NCBI RefSeq assembly: GCF_025567045.1 | Contig: NZ_JAOQJK010000011.1 | Location: 1 to 64,000, forward strand | Source: Barnesiella propionica | Lineage (GTDB): Bacteria > Bacteroidota > Bacteroidia > Bacteroidales > Barnesiellaceae | DNA length: 64,000 nt | Reading direction: 5' to 3' | Shown: positions 53,471 to 62,452 of the stretch, in pieces | Numbering within the stretch: position 1 is the stretch's first letter | Layout of the letters: every line of letters starts with the position of its first letter | Translations under genes and position numbers: made by a program | Notes under the pieces: model-generated | Told to the model about the DNA's origin: nothing | The model's input: only the letters and a program-made list of their open reading frames with translations | The model's database searches: none

Positions 53471-54655
53471 TTATTCGACATATAATACCAGTCCTTTCAG
53501 GTATTCACCTTCGGGATGGTATATATTTACCGGATGGTCTGCCGGTTGAGTAAGCTGATGTAAGATGCGGACGCTTCGTCCCGATTGTGCAGCGGCACTG
53601 AACACAGCCAGCCTGAAATTCTCTTTGCTGACTACCTGGGAACAGGAAAATGTAAACAAAATTCCTCCCGGTTTAATTTTTTCGAAAGCCTTTGCATTGA
53701 GTTTCCTGTATCCCTGGAGTGCATTATTCAGTACTTTTTTATGTTTTGCGAACGCGGGCGGGTCAAGTATGATCAAATCATACTGGTCTCCCATCGTATC
53801 CAGGTATTTGAACGCATCTTCGGCAAATGCCTGGTGGCGGTTATCCCCCGGGAAATTTAACTCGACATTCTCACAAGTGAGATCTATTGCTTTAGCGGAA
53901 CTATCTACAGAGTGTACCAGCTTTGCACCTCCTCTCATGGCATAAAAGGAGAAACCTCCCGTGTAACAGAACATGTTCAGGACAGAGCGGTCTTTTGAAT
54001 ATTTTTCCAGTAAGGAGCGGTTTTCCCGTTGATCGACAAAGAAACCTGTTTTTTGTCCGCGTAACCAGTCCACATGAAATTTGAGTCCGTATTCAGTTGC
54101 GATGTTGCCGGCATTCTCTCCGAAAAGATATTCGTTTTCGGGATCTAACTCTGCTTTGTAAGGCAACGTTGTTTCCGATTTATAATAAATACTTTGCAAT
54201 GCGTCACCCATGACTTCTTTTAAGGCCTGTGCCAAAGTGTGGCGTGCATAATGCATTCCGGGGGAATGTGCCTGAACGACGGCTGTTTTATCGTATATGT
54301 CGATTATTAGTCCGGAAAGATTATCTCCTTCGCCATGTACGAGACGATATGTATTGTTATAATCACCGTTTATAAGTCCTATGCTCCGGCGCATCCGGTA
54401 AGCAACATTCAGTCTCTTTTTGTAGAATTCCAGGTCTATATTTTCTTTCATGAATGAAAGGATACGGACAGCAATACTTCCTATCTGGTAGTGGCCTGTT
54501 CCTACAAAATTTCCTTTCCAGTCTATGATCTCGACAACATCGCCTTCCTCGGGCTGGCGTTCAAAACGGTCAATAGCTCCTGAAAATACCCAGGGATGAA
54601 ATCTTTTGAACGATTCTTCTTTTCCCGGTTTAAGGGTTATTTTGATATATTTCAT
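53471..54655 (-). CDS. rlmI: 23S rRNA cytosine methyltransferase, RlmI-like
   Basis: This 394-residue class I SAM methyltransferase has an N-terminal PUA domain (about 3-75: FHPWVFSGAIDRFERQPEEG) and a Rossmann domain from about 190. The Rossmann domain carries GQKTGFFVDQRENRSLL, LNMFCYTGGFSFYA and ILDPPAFAKHKK. E. coli RlmI methylates C1962 of 23S rRNA; the same target is likely here. It precedes the DPP III gene and follows rseP by 18 bases. Confidence 0.9.
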   Translation of the reverse strand: MKYIKITLKPGKEESFKRFHPWVFSGAIDRFERQPEEGDVVEIIDWKGNFVGTGHYQIGSIAVRILSFMKENIDLEFYKKRLNVAYRMRRSIGLINGDYNNTYRLVHGEGDNLSGLIIDIYDKTAVVQAHSPGMHYARHTLAQALKEVMGDALQSIYYKSETTLPYKAELDPENEYLFGENAGNIATEYGLKFHVDWLRGQKTGFFVDQRENRSLLEKYSKDRSVLNMFCYTGGFSFYAMRGGAKLVHSVDSSAKAIDLTCENVELNFPGDNRHQAFAEDAFKYLDTMGDQYDLIILDPPAFAKHKKVLNNALQGYRKLNAKAFEKIKPGGILFTFSCSQVVSKENFRLAVFSAAAQSGRSVRILHQLTQPADHPVNIYHPEGEYLKGLVLYVE

Positions 54656-54673
54656 TGTTAATGGATTAGCGTT

Positions 54674-55999
54674 TTATTTAAAGAAAAACCGGAATATATC
54701 GTTGCCGTTGGCGAATATTAGAAGAGCGAAAAGAAATATCATTCCTCCGATCTGGGCATATTCCATTACTTTCTCATTGGGTTGTCTGCGGGTTATGACC
54801 TCATATAGCAGGAACAATACATGTCCTCCGTCAAGAGCCGGTATAGGCAGTATATTCATGAAAGCCAGAATAACAGAAAGGAATGCTGTCATGCTCCAGA
54901 ATGATTCCCAGTCCCAGGTAGCGGGAAATATGCTTCCTATTGTGCCGAAGCCACCTAGTTGCTGGGCTCCTTCTTTCGTGAACACATATTTCATACTGCT
55001 GATATAATTTTTTAGCTTGGTGACACCTATTTCTATTCCCTTGGGAATAGATTCCAGAAAGTTATAATGTTCTGTCGTTAAACTGTATATTTGAGTTATG
55101 GGGGTGAAATAAACACCGATACGTCCCTCGTTATCTGTTTTTATAGCCAGAGTATCAGTTTTGCCGTTTCTTAAAAAAACAATATCCATGCTCTTGTTTG
55201 GATTCTTAAGAATAATATTGGAAAATTCAGAATATGAAGGAGCTGATATTCCGTTCACTGCGATAATACTATCTCCTTTTATCAGTCCTGCTATTCCCGC
55301 CCCCATGGTAGGAATGACAGAATCTATGACATTGGGCTGCCGGTAGGTTGCAAATTTTGCTTCTTCATCAATGACTTTGAGCATGAATTTATCCGGAATA
55401 TTTATGATAACGGTGTCTGTTCCGTTTCTCAGCACTTTTACTTTTTTGGCTTCTATCATGGCTTGAACCGCATCTCCCGACATATATTCCAGTTTCATAT
55501 CATCAGCATACAACGGGATATCACCGTTCTCAAATCCTATTTCTTTGGCAGCTTCGCAATATTCCATTCCTGCTTTTGCTTCACTGAAGGGCAGGTAAGT
55601 CGTTCCCCAGGTATAAGCAATCATGGCGTAAATGATAATAGCCAGTATGAAGTTGAATATTACGCCTGCCGTCATGATAAGAAGACGTTGCCAGGCTGGT
55701 TTAGAACGAAATTCCCATGGTTTTGCGGGTTGCTTTAACTGTTCTTTATCCATAGATTCGTCTATCATACCGGATATTTTTACATAACCTCCTACAGGCA
55801 ACCACCCAATTCCGTATTCGGTATCACTGTTTTTAGGTTTGAATTTGAATAGGGAAAACCAGGGATCGAAAAAAAGATAGAATTTTTCAACTCTAACTTT
55901 GAATATCCGGGCAAATATAAAGTGGCCGAACTCATGTACTATTACCAAAATCGATAAACTAAGAATGAGCTGTAATGCCTTAATTAAAAAAGTCTCCAT
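54674..55999 (-). CDS. rseP: RIP metalloprotease RseP
   Basis: This 441-residue site-2 protease has four membrane segments. The zinc motif HEFGH lies in the first (His22, Glu23, His26) and NILPIPALDGGHVLFLL (LDG motif) in the third. PDZ-like regions lie in the periplasmic part (about 120-330). It cleaves membrane-bound regulators such as anti-sigma factors. It follows dxr after 21 bases, the usual dxr-rseP pairing. Confidence 0.95.
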   Translation of the reverse strand: METFLIKALQLILSLSILVIVHEFGHFIFARIFKVRVEKFYLFFDPWFSLFKFKPKNSDTEYGIGWLPVGGYVKISGMIDESMDKEQLKQPAKPWEFRSKPAWQRLLIMTAGVIFNFILAIIIYAMIAYTWGTTYLPFSEAKAGMEYCEAAKEIGFENGDIPLYADDMKLEYMSGDAVQAMIEAKKVKVLRNGTDTVIINIPDKFMLKVIDEEAKFATYRQPNVIDSVIPTMGAGIAGLIKGDSIIAVNGISAPSYSEFSNIILKNPNKSMDIVFLRNGKTDTLAIKTDNEGRIGVYFTPITQIYSLTTEHYNFLESIPKGIEIGVTKLKNYISSMKYVFTKEGAQQLGGFGTIGSIFPATWDWESFWSMTAFLSVILAFMNILPIPALDGGHVLFLLYEVITRRQPNEKVMEYAQIGGMIFLFALLIFANGNDIFRFFFK

Positions 56000-56020
56000 G
56001 TTGTAATTGTTATAATCGTG

Positions 56021-57178
56021 TTATAAATTTGTAATAAGTTCATTGGCATAACAACGTGTTTCCTCGTTTGTTTGCACATAATCTTCATAAGTCGGTTTCT
56101 GAACAAAAGCGATATGTTCCAGACACTTTTCTACTATTTTATTGATCTGTAAATATTTAATTCTGTCCTGCAGAAATGCGGCGACAGCTATTTCGTTAGC
56201 TGCGTTGAGTATGCAGGGCATATTCCCTCCTGTATTGGCGGCTTCGAATGCATGCCGAAGTAGGGGGAACCGTTCCGTATCGGGATGTTCGAATGTAAGA
56301 TTGCAATAGTCTTCCAGTTTAAGTTTCTGGCAGGTGTTTGGGAGCCTTTCGGGAAATGACAGTGCATACTGTATGGGGAGTTTCATGCTTTGAGTTCCCA
56401 GTTGGGCTTTTATGGTACCGTCCTTAAATTGTACCATAGAGTGAATAATAGACTGAGGGTGGACGGCTATTTGTATTTGTTCGGGGGGGACGTCAAACAA
56501 CCATTTGGCCTCTATCATTTCAAAGCCCTTGTTCATGAGCGTGGCTGAATCTATCGTGATCTTATGCCCCATGTTCCATTTCGGATGTTTCAATGCGTCT
56601 TGTTTGGTTACGTGCGCCAGTTGTTCAGGAGTAAATGTTCTGAAAGGACCTCCGGATGCGGTAAGAATGATTTTGTCGATAGGATTGTTAAATTCTCCCA
56701 CCAGACATTGGAATATAGCCGAATGCTCCGAATCTACGGGTATAATGGGGGCTTTGTTTTCTATCGCCATTTGTCTTATCAGGTCGCCAGCCACGACCAG
56801 TGTTTCTTTGTTGGCTAAAGCTATAGTTTTATGTGCTTTTATGGCACGTATTGTAGGTTGTAGCCCCGAATAACCTACCATGGCGGTAATTACTATATCT
56901 ATAATGGACGATTCTACAATTTGATTAATAGCATCTTTTCCGGTATATACTTTAATGGGCAGATCGGCCAACGCGTCTTTTAACCGTTCATAATGTGTTT
57001 CGTTGGCAATGACGACTGCTTCCGGAAGGAATTGTCTCGCCTGAGAAATTAGTAAGTCTATATTATTATTAGCCGTAAGAGCATATATATCAAATAGATC
57101 GGGATGTTCGGCCACGACCTCAAGGGTTTGAGTCCCTATCGATCCGGTAGAACCAAGTATAGCAAGTTGTTTCTTCAT
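56021..57178 (-). CDS. dxr: 1-deoxy-D-xylulose 5-phosphate reductoisomerase
   Basis: This 385-residue enzyme has the NADPH loop LGSTGSIGTQTLEV (residues 8-21), metal-site VDSEHSAIFQC and ASGGPFR, and the SATLMNKGFEMIEAKWLF region. It makes MEP, the second step of the non-mevalonate isoprenoid pathway and the target of fosmidomycin. It is the first gene of the dxr-rseP-rlmI-DPP III run. Confidence 0.97.
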   Translation of the reverse strand: MKKQLAILGSTGSIGTQTLEVVAEHPDLFDIYALTANNNIDLLISQARQFLPEAVVIANETHYERLKDALADLPIKVYTGKDAINQIVESSIIDIVITAMVGYSGLQPTIRAIKAHKTIALANKETLVVAGDLIRQMAIENKAPIIPVDSEHSAIFQCLVGEFNNPIDKIILTASGGPFRTFTPEQLAHVTKQDALKHPKWNMGHKITIDSATLMNKGFEMIEAKWLFDVPPEQIQIAVHPQSIIHSMVQFKDGTIKAQLGTQSMKLPIQYALSFPERLPNTCQKLKLEDYCNLTFEHPDTERFPLLRHAFEAANTGGNMPCILNAANEIAVAAFLQDRIKYLQINKIVEKCLEHIAFVQKPTYEDYVQTNEETRCYANELITNL

Positions 57179-57275
57179 TATGTGATTCGCTTCTGTTTTC
57201 TTTTTTGTAAAACGCTGTAAAGTTACAAAATAAAACGTTTATACCTCGTATTTACGGGTGTTTTGTCCCCTTGCT

Positions 57276-58139
57276 TCAGAAGGAAATGTAATCTTTCGGA
57301 TCTAATGATTTTCCCAAATGCCAGAGTTGTATCTCTACATCGTCAGGATTTGCCTGGGGATATGGAGTATAACCTGCCAAGGCTATTTTTTCTCCTCCAT
57401 TTACCCTGTCTCCTACTTTTTTCAGCAATCCGGCATTATATAAATACATGGATATAAAATTATTGCTGTGCTGAACTTCAATAACGTACCCGCATTCGGC
57501 AGTAAATGCCGCAAATATGACAGTGCCGTCGAGAATTGCCGATACAGGTGCGTTTTTTGCTGCCTGTATGTCTATTCCGAAATGCCCTTCGGACGGATTG
57601 TATGATTTTTTGACAGATCCTTTGACAGGAGTAAAGAAGATAAGACCATCGGTAGGTATGTTATTATTGAATACATGTAAGGTATATTTTTCTTCTTTTT
57701 CGTACTCTTTTACAAATTCGGCCGCTTCGGGCGATTTTTCTTTCAGAGAGTTTAAAGAGTAGAGCTTGGTGGTGTCTCGTGATGAAATGGAATCGATACT
57801 GATATTACCTGTGATGATTGCTGCGATATTTTTTATGTATGCATCTTTAAGAGCTATTTCGTGAGACAAAGAATCGATACGCAGAGAGTTATCTATCATA
57901 ACAGCACGGTCTTCCGACTTTAAGTATCCGGGTAAAAGATTTTTTAATGGAGTACCTATGATTAAGGAAGTGACAGCGATAATCAATGAAAGAATAAGTA
58001 CGGAGAACAGGGTAAAAGCTCCTAATCGGGAGACCCGGAAAGTCCATACTTCTTCCAGCGTATTTTCATTGAAGAATGAAAGTTTGTATTTTGATTTTAC
58101 CTTTTTCCAGAAGGTATGCTGTTTTTTTCTTTTTATCAT
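57276..58139 (-). CDS. M23/LytM-domain protein with degenerate active site
   Basis: This 287-residue protein starts at ATG 58139 (MIKRKKQHTFWKKVKSK); a 17-codon upstream extension is open but less likely. It has a basic cytosolic start, a membrane helix (about 42-65), a helical stalk and a C-terminal LytM domain. The HxxxD ligands are present (His186, Asp190 in GHFGIDIQA), but the HxH motif is replaced by a DDV sequence before EIQLW. It may activate amidases like EnvC/NlpD rather than cut peptidoglycan. Confidence 0.82.
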   Translation of the reverse strand: MIKRKKQHTFWKKVKSKYKLSFFNENTLEEVWTFRVSRLGAFTLFSVLILSLIIAVTSLIIGTPLKNLLPGYLKSEDRAVMIDNSLRIDSLSHEIALKDAYIKNIAAIITGNISIDSISSRDTTKLYSLNSLKEKSPEAAEFVKEYEKEEKYTLHVFNNNIPTDGLIFFTPVKGSVKKSYNPSEGHFGIDIQAAKNAPVSAILDGTVIFAAFTAECGYVIEVQHSNNFISMYLYNAGLLKKVGDRVNGGEKIALAGYTPYPQANPDDVEIQLWHLGKSLDPKDYISF

Positions 58140-58476
58140 TTTCTCGATTATAGTTTTGTATCGATTACAAATAATATCTATGATTTGCAATCATCTTACT
58201 ACGACAAATTTACAAATTTAAAACTGAACTAATAGTTGCATTTTGTTTTTTTTAGAAAAGAGAACAACAAGAGTACTGTTTCATCTATTTTTTTATTTTA
58301 GGTGCATGATTTAGCAAAAAATATGAACACAATCTTTTCTCTGGTTGTTGTAAGTTACAAAATGCGGAATATCCGATCTACAATAAAATCCTTTTTTAAA
58401 GGCAGTCTGGTATCGGTGTTATCCATTTTATTAAAAAAGAAATAATCATATTTTGTAAAACTAAAATCGTTTCAAG
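58140..58476. other. Divergent intergenic region with tandem promoter-like elements
   Basis: This 337-base AT-rich gap lies between the M23 gene and the OmpA gene. Two tandem CAAATTTA boxes (58205-58212 and 58213-58220) read TAAATTTG on the minus strand and may be promoters for the M23 gene. On the plus side ATATTTTG near 58449 is one base short of the consensus. No RNA gene or ORF is supported. Confidence 0.4.
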
Positions 58477-59670
58477 ATGAAAACAAAACATTTTCTTTAT
58501 CCTTTAGCTTTAGCTACTGCATTGATCTTCACTTGTTCCGGTACCGGACATGCTCAAGTTACCGTTGTGGAGGAAGATGTAACCGTGACCGATTATGTTC
58601 CCGGTAAAGTCGCTTATTATGAGAATACTTTTAAAGACAATTGGTTCATATCTTTAGGAGCCGGTGCACAGACCTTTTTTACAGAACATAAGGGAGGAGA
58701 TACTCAATATACATTGGCAATGAATTTTGCTTTCGGTAAATGGCTGACTCCTGCTTTCGGTCTTCGTTTAGGAGCAGTAGGCGGTGCTTTGCACCCTATG
58801 TCGGCTTATGAAGACGGTGTAATGACACATATGCGTTATGTTGGAGTTTACGGAGATTTAATGTGGAATATGTTCAATACGTTTGCCGGATATAATGAAA
58901 AGCGCGTATTCTCTATTATTCCTTTTGTAGGAGGTGGAGGTGCTTTAGCTTTTCACAATACCCAAAATCATCATAAAAAAACTTATGCATTTCCTGTAAC
59001 GGCCGGTATTAAATTGAACTTCCGGTTGAATCATTATCTGGACTTGTTCTTTGAAGGACGGGGAAATCTGCTGGGTGACCAATTTAACGGTATAGTACAA
59101 GGCAAACAGGTAGAATCTATCGTTTCTCTTATCGGCGGTTTTACCATTAAGTTCGGCTCGAACCGTTTCATTGCCTATAATCCTTACGGAGACCGCATGA
59201 TTATCAATGATCTGAATAGCCGTGTAAACGATTTGCGTTCAAAATTGAATGCTTGCGAATCCAGAGTTGTTGAATGTCCTCCTTGCCCTGAAGTAGAAGA
59301 AACTGTTATTGTTGCAGAACCGGATCCTTGCAGTCAGACATTAACGAGTACGGTGCGTTTTACTATCGGTAGTGATGTGATTACTCCTGAAGAAATGGTG
59401 AACGTGTACAATATTGCACAATGGATGAATAATAATCCTTCTTGCAGTATAAATGTTGTGGGTTATGCCGACAAAGATACAGGCAGTGCAAAATTGAATA
59501 TGGAATTAAGTAAGCGTCGTGCACAAGCTGTTGTTAATTCATTGGTCAATAAATATAAAATCGATAAAAATCGTATTAACATTATCGCTAACGGTAGCGA
59601 CAAACAAGTTTATCCCGACAATAATAACTGGAACCGTATAGTTGTATTCTCAACTACCGCTAACCAGTAA
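58477..59670 (+). CDS. OmpA family outer-membrane protein
   Basis: This 397-residue protein has a signal peptide (1-26, ending HAQ), an N-terminal beta-barrel (about 45-240) and a coiled segment (VNDLRSKLNACESRV). A short Cys/Pro hinge (ECPPCPE) follows. The C-terminal OmpA-like peptidoglycan-binding domain (about 285-395) carries VVGYADKDTGSAKLNMELS, whose Asp and Arg contact diaminopimelate. It ties the outer membrane to the wall and is probably abundant. A strong terminator follows. Confidence 0.92.
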   Translation: MKTKHFLYPLALATALIFTCSGTGHAQVTVVEEDVTVTDYVPGKVAYYENTFKDNWFISLGAGAQTFFTEHKGGDTQYTLAMNFAFGKWLTPAFGLRLGAVGGALHPMSAYEDGVMTHMRYVGVYGDLMWNMFNTFAGYNEKRVFSIIPFVGGGGALAFHNTQNHHKKTYAFPVTAGIKLNFRLNHYLDLFFEGRGNLLGDQFNGIVQGKQVESIVSLIGGFTIKFGSNRFIAYNPYGDRMIINDLNSRVNDLRSKLNACESRVVECPPCPEVEETVIVAEPDPCSQTLTSTVRFTIGSDVITPEEMVNVYNIAQWMNNNPSCSINVVGYADKDTGSAKLNMELSKRRAQAVVNSLVNKYKIDKNRINIIANGSDKQVYPDNNNWNRIVVFSTTANQ

Positions 59671-59700
59671 TAACTGAAACTCTTTTTTGAGATAAAATGA

Positions 59701-59738
59701 AAGTGTCCCGCTCATCTTACTATGAGCGGGACACTTTT
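59701..59738 (+). terminator. Terminator of the OmpA gene
   Basis: AAAGTGTCCCGCTCAT pairs perfectly with ATGAGCGGGACACTTT around CTTACT, followed by TTG, 30 bases after the stop. Confidence 0.92.
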
Positions 59739-59766
59739 TGTTTTGTGAGATTTGGATTTTAACTGT

Positions 59767-60984
59767 TTAATTTTTGAGAATGCTTTTGATTATGACCGGG
59801 GCTTTCTCTCTGAATGTTATTTCTGCGTCTTTTACAGAATCACCGCCTATGTCTTCTCCCGTACATTTCCATTTTCCGTCTTCATATATGAAATACCATA
59901 AAGAATAATAGTCGGCGGCACTTTTAGTTAACATTGCAGCTAAATCTCCGTATATAAAAGATGAAATAATATTTGTTGAAAGTTTTGAATCTCTATCTGC
60001 CGCGCAAACTTCTTGATCTTGCATGTTTTTTACATTATCTCTTATTGATGAGGCTGCATAATTATAATACTCGGAATATTTACCTTCAGCAAAGAGCTTT
60101 TGTATATTTATAAATGATAATAACGGCGTATCCATTGAAATTGGAATATCGGTATAGTCTGTTATTTTTTTATGAATAAGTTCTTTTCGATATGTAGCTG
60201 TATCTAATGCACCTTTTTTAATTAACACTCTGGTATTTAGTTTTATTATATCCGATCGGCTTTGGTCCTTTTTTACAAAGTAAGAGTAGGACTGATTATT
60301 GGTGCTAACGACATCTGTCACCTTTTTGTTTGTAAATAAAATACCCGAATGTTCATCGCATGCATAACCGGATTGTAATTTCCCATCCTCAACATAATTA
60401 TTATATAAAGCTCTTTTAGATGGTATATTATAATGAGGACAATGACTATATGGCAAAAATCCAAGACCTTCAACTATGGATAGTTTAATAGGTCTGGCAT
60501 CGCTTATACTGTTCTTAAACCAACAAATAGAACCTGCGCTTCCTCCACTTAAAATGATCCCTTTATCTAATGCTTTTTTTAATATTTTATCTATTTCCTG
60601 ATATTTCCAAATACCTAACATATTTAAAGTATTTCCTCCTCCTACAACAATTGCATCCATGCTCAATAAAATATCTTCAAAAGATTGTTTTTGGGTTTCG
60701 GAATCAATCCATACTTTTAAAATATTTGATTTTATACCTAGTTCCTTACATATATATTCCCAGTATTTTATGTTTTTAGCATTGTCTGCACTTGCTGTTG
60801 GAAGATAACAAATTTGTGGGTCGGTTTTATTAATCAGGTTATTAATGTATTCAACGAATTTGTATTCTATATCTCCACCATAAATAAAAATTTGTTGTTT
60901 AATTTTTTCTGAATGAATTTCATTTGCATGAGCAGGAAATATAAAGAAGAATAAGAATAAAATGGTCTGAAAGATTTTTTTCAT
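59767..60984 (-). CDS. S51 family peptidase, cyanophycinase-like, secreted
   Basis: This 405-residue protein has a signal peptide (1-20, ending AHA) and an S51 class-I-glutamine-amidotransferase-like domain (about 28-265). The nucleophile is Ser149 in GGSAGS, and GGGNTLNMLGIW lies just before. A C-terminal region of about 130 residues has no clear family and could be a substrate or surface module. S51 members include peptidase E (Asp-X dipeptides) and cyanophycinase; the target here is unknown. The gene is strikingly AT-rich compared with its neighbours. Confidence 0.82.
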   Translation of the reverse strand: MKKIFQTILFLFFFIFPAHANEIHSEKIKQQIFIYGGDIEYKFVEYINNLINKTDPQICYLPTASADNAKNIKYWEYICKELGIKSNILKVWIDSETQKQSFEDILLSMDAIVVGGGNTLNMLGIWKYQEIDKILKKALDKGIILSGGSAGSICWFKNSISDARPIKLSIVEGLGFLPYSHCPHYNIPSKRALYNNYVEDGKLQSGYACDEHSGILFTNKKVTDVVSTNNQSYSYFVKKDQSRSDIIKLNTRVLIKKGALDTATYRKELIHKKITDYTDIPISMDTPLLSFINIQKLFAEGKYSEYYNYAASSIRDNVKNMQDQEVCAADRDSKLSTNIISSFIYGDLAAMLTKSAADYYSLWYFIYEDGKWKCTGEDIGGDSVKDAEITFREKAPVIIKSILKN

Positions 60985-61034
60985 ATGGGTTGAGGTAATT
61001 TTAATTTTTGAGATATTATGAAAATATCAATATA

Positions 61035-62381
61035 TTATTCCTGGGCGCAATCCTGTATGACTTCGGAAAGAGTAGGGTGGGCGTGAATTATATCCCGTAA
61101 TTGAGGAAGGGTACATCTGGTGGCAATCAATGCGGTTATTTCGTGTATAAGATCTGCCGCATGGGCGCCCAGTATATGACAGCCTATGATGTTCTCCTGT
61201 TCGTCAACAATAATTTTACATAAACCGTCCGGTGATCCCATGCTTAGTGCTTTACCGTTTGTTCTGAACATGGCTTTATGAGATTTGAAAGAAATGTTCT
61301 TTTGTTTGCAATCCTCTTCTGTAAGTCCGGTCGCTGCTACTTCGGGGGTTGTGAACACTGCAGATGGTATAAGCTTGAGATTAATATCGTCTCGTTTATT
61401 TAAAATATTATTAATTACTTTTTTCCCTTGGTATGTAGCGGCATGAGCCAACATACATTTTCCGTTTACGTCACCTATTGCATATATTCCGGGGACGGTA
61501 GTTTCGAAGAAATCGTTCGTAACGATACCTTTTGAAGTTTGCTCTACATGGGTGGCCTCCAGGTTCAATGTTTCCGTATTAGCATTCCTGCCGACAGAAA
61601 CGAGTACAATGTCGGCAATCGTTTCTTGTTGTACACCTTTAAATTCGTAAGAGATGATAAGCCCGGTATCTTTCGGTTTAATATGACCGACTATTGCCTG
61701 GTTTACGATTTGTATGCCTTTTTTTGCAAGGGATTGTTTGAGCCGTTTGCTTATATCTGTATCAAAATTCGGGATTATATCTTTTGCAAATTCTAAAATA
61801 GTTACTTCACTTCCGAAACTACGGAAGATGGAAGCAAATTCCAAACCGATAACTCCTGCTCCGATAATACATAACCGTTCTGGAATGTGATTAATATCCA
61901 GTAGTTCTTTTGAGGTGATCACACCAGGCAAATTTATTCCTTCGATAGGTAACGTGCGTGCGTAGGAACCGGTAGCTATGATAATATTGTGTGCCGTATA
62001 GCTTTCACCGGAAGGACTGGTTACGGTGTGGTCGTCCCGAAAGGTCGCATATTCCCGTACCACTTTTATTAACTTGTGTTTCATCAGGAATTCGATGCCC
62101 GATGCCAGATTGTTTACAATCTCGTTTTTTCGTTCTATTACCTTTTGCCAGTCAAATGTATAAGTTAAGTCTTTTATTCCCCATGTACCGGCTTCTTTTA
62201 TATCCTCTAAGACTGCAGCGTTCCTGCACAAACTTTTTGTAGGAATACATCCTTCGTTTAAGCATGTTCCGCCCAAACGACCTCCTTCGAAAAGAGTTAC
62301 GGATAATCCTTGTTTTGCAGCGTAAAGAGCAGTCTCATATCCGCCCGGCCCTCCTCCTATTATAATAATATCACTTTCCAT
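61035..62381 (-). CDS. lpdA: Dihydrolipoyl dehydrogenase
   Basis: This 448-residue flavoprotein has FAD-binding GGGPGGYETAL, redox-active Cys40 and Cys45 (GGTCLNEGCIPT), NAD-binding GAGVIGLEFA and the C-terminal HAHPTLSE active-site dyad. It reoxidises lipoyl groups, here most likely those of the glycine-cleavage H protein, because gcvPB is the next gene upstream (71-base gap with a hairpin). Confidence 0.95.
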   Translation of the reverse strand: MESDIIIIGGGPGGYETALYAAKQGLSVTLFEGGRLGGTCLNEGCIPTKSLCRNAAVLEDIKEAGTWGIKDLTYTFDWQKVIERKNEIVNNLASGIEFLMKHKLIKVVREYATFRDDHTVTSPSGESYTAHNIIIATGSYARTLPIEGINLPGVITSKELLDINHIPERLCIIGAGVIGLEFASIFRSFGSEVTILEFAKDIIPNFDTDISKRLKQSLAKKGIQIVNQAIVGHIKPKDTGLIISYEFKGVQQETIADIVLVSVGRNANTETLNLEATHVEQTSKGIVTNDFFETTVPGIYAIGDVNGKCMLAHAATYQGKKVINNILNKRDDINLKLIPSAVFTTPEVAATGLTEEDCKQKNISFKSHKAMFRTNGKALSMGSPDGLCKIIVDEQENIIGCHILGAHAADLIHEITALIATRCTLPQLRDIIHAHPTLSEVIQDCAQE

Positions 62382-62401
62382 AGTTCGTTTTTCATATAAA
62401 T

Positions 62402-62442
62402 GAAGGCAAAGGAACTAATGATAAATATAGTCCTTTGCCTTC
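62402..62442. terminator. Hairpin between gcvPB and lpdA
   Basis: GAAGGCAAAGGA (62402-62413) pairs perfectly with TCCTTTGCCTTC (62431-62442). On the minus strand it follows the gcvPB stop by 10 bases but has a weak T run, so partial read-through into lpdA is possible. Confidence 0.6.
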
Positions 62443-62452
62443 TTTTCCATAA

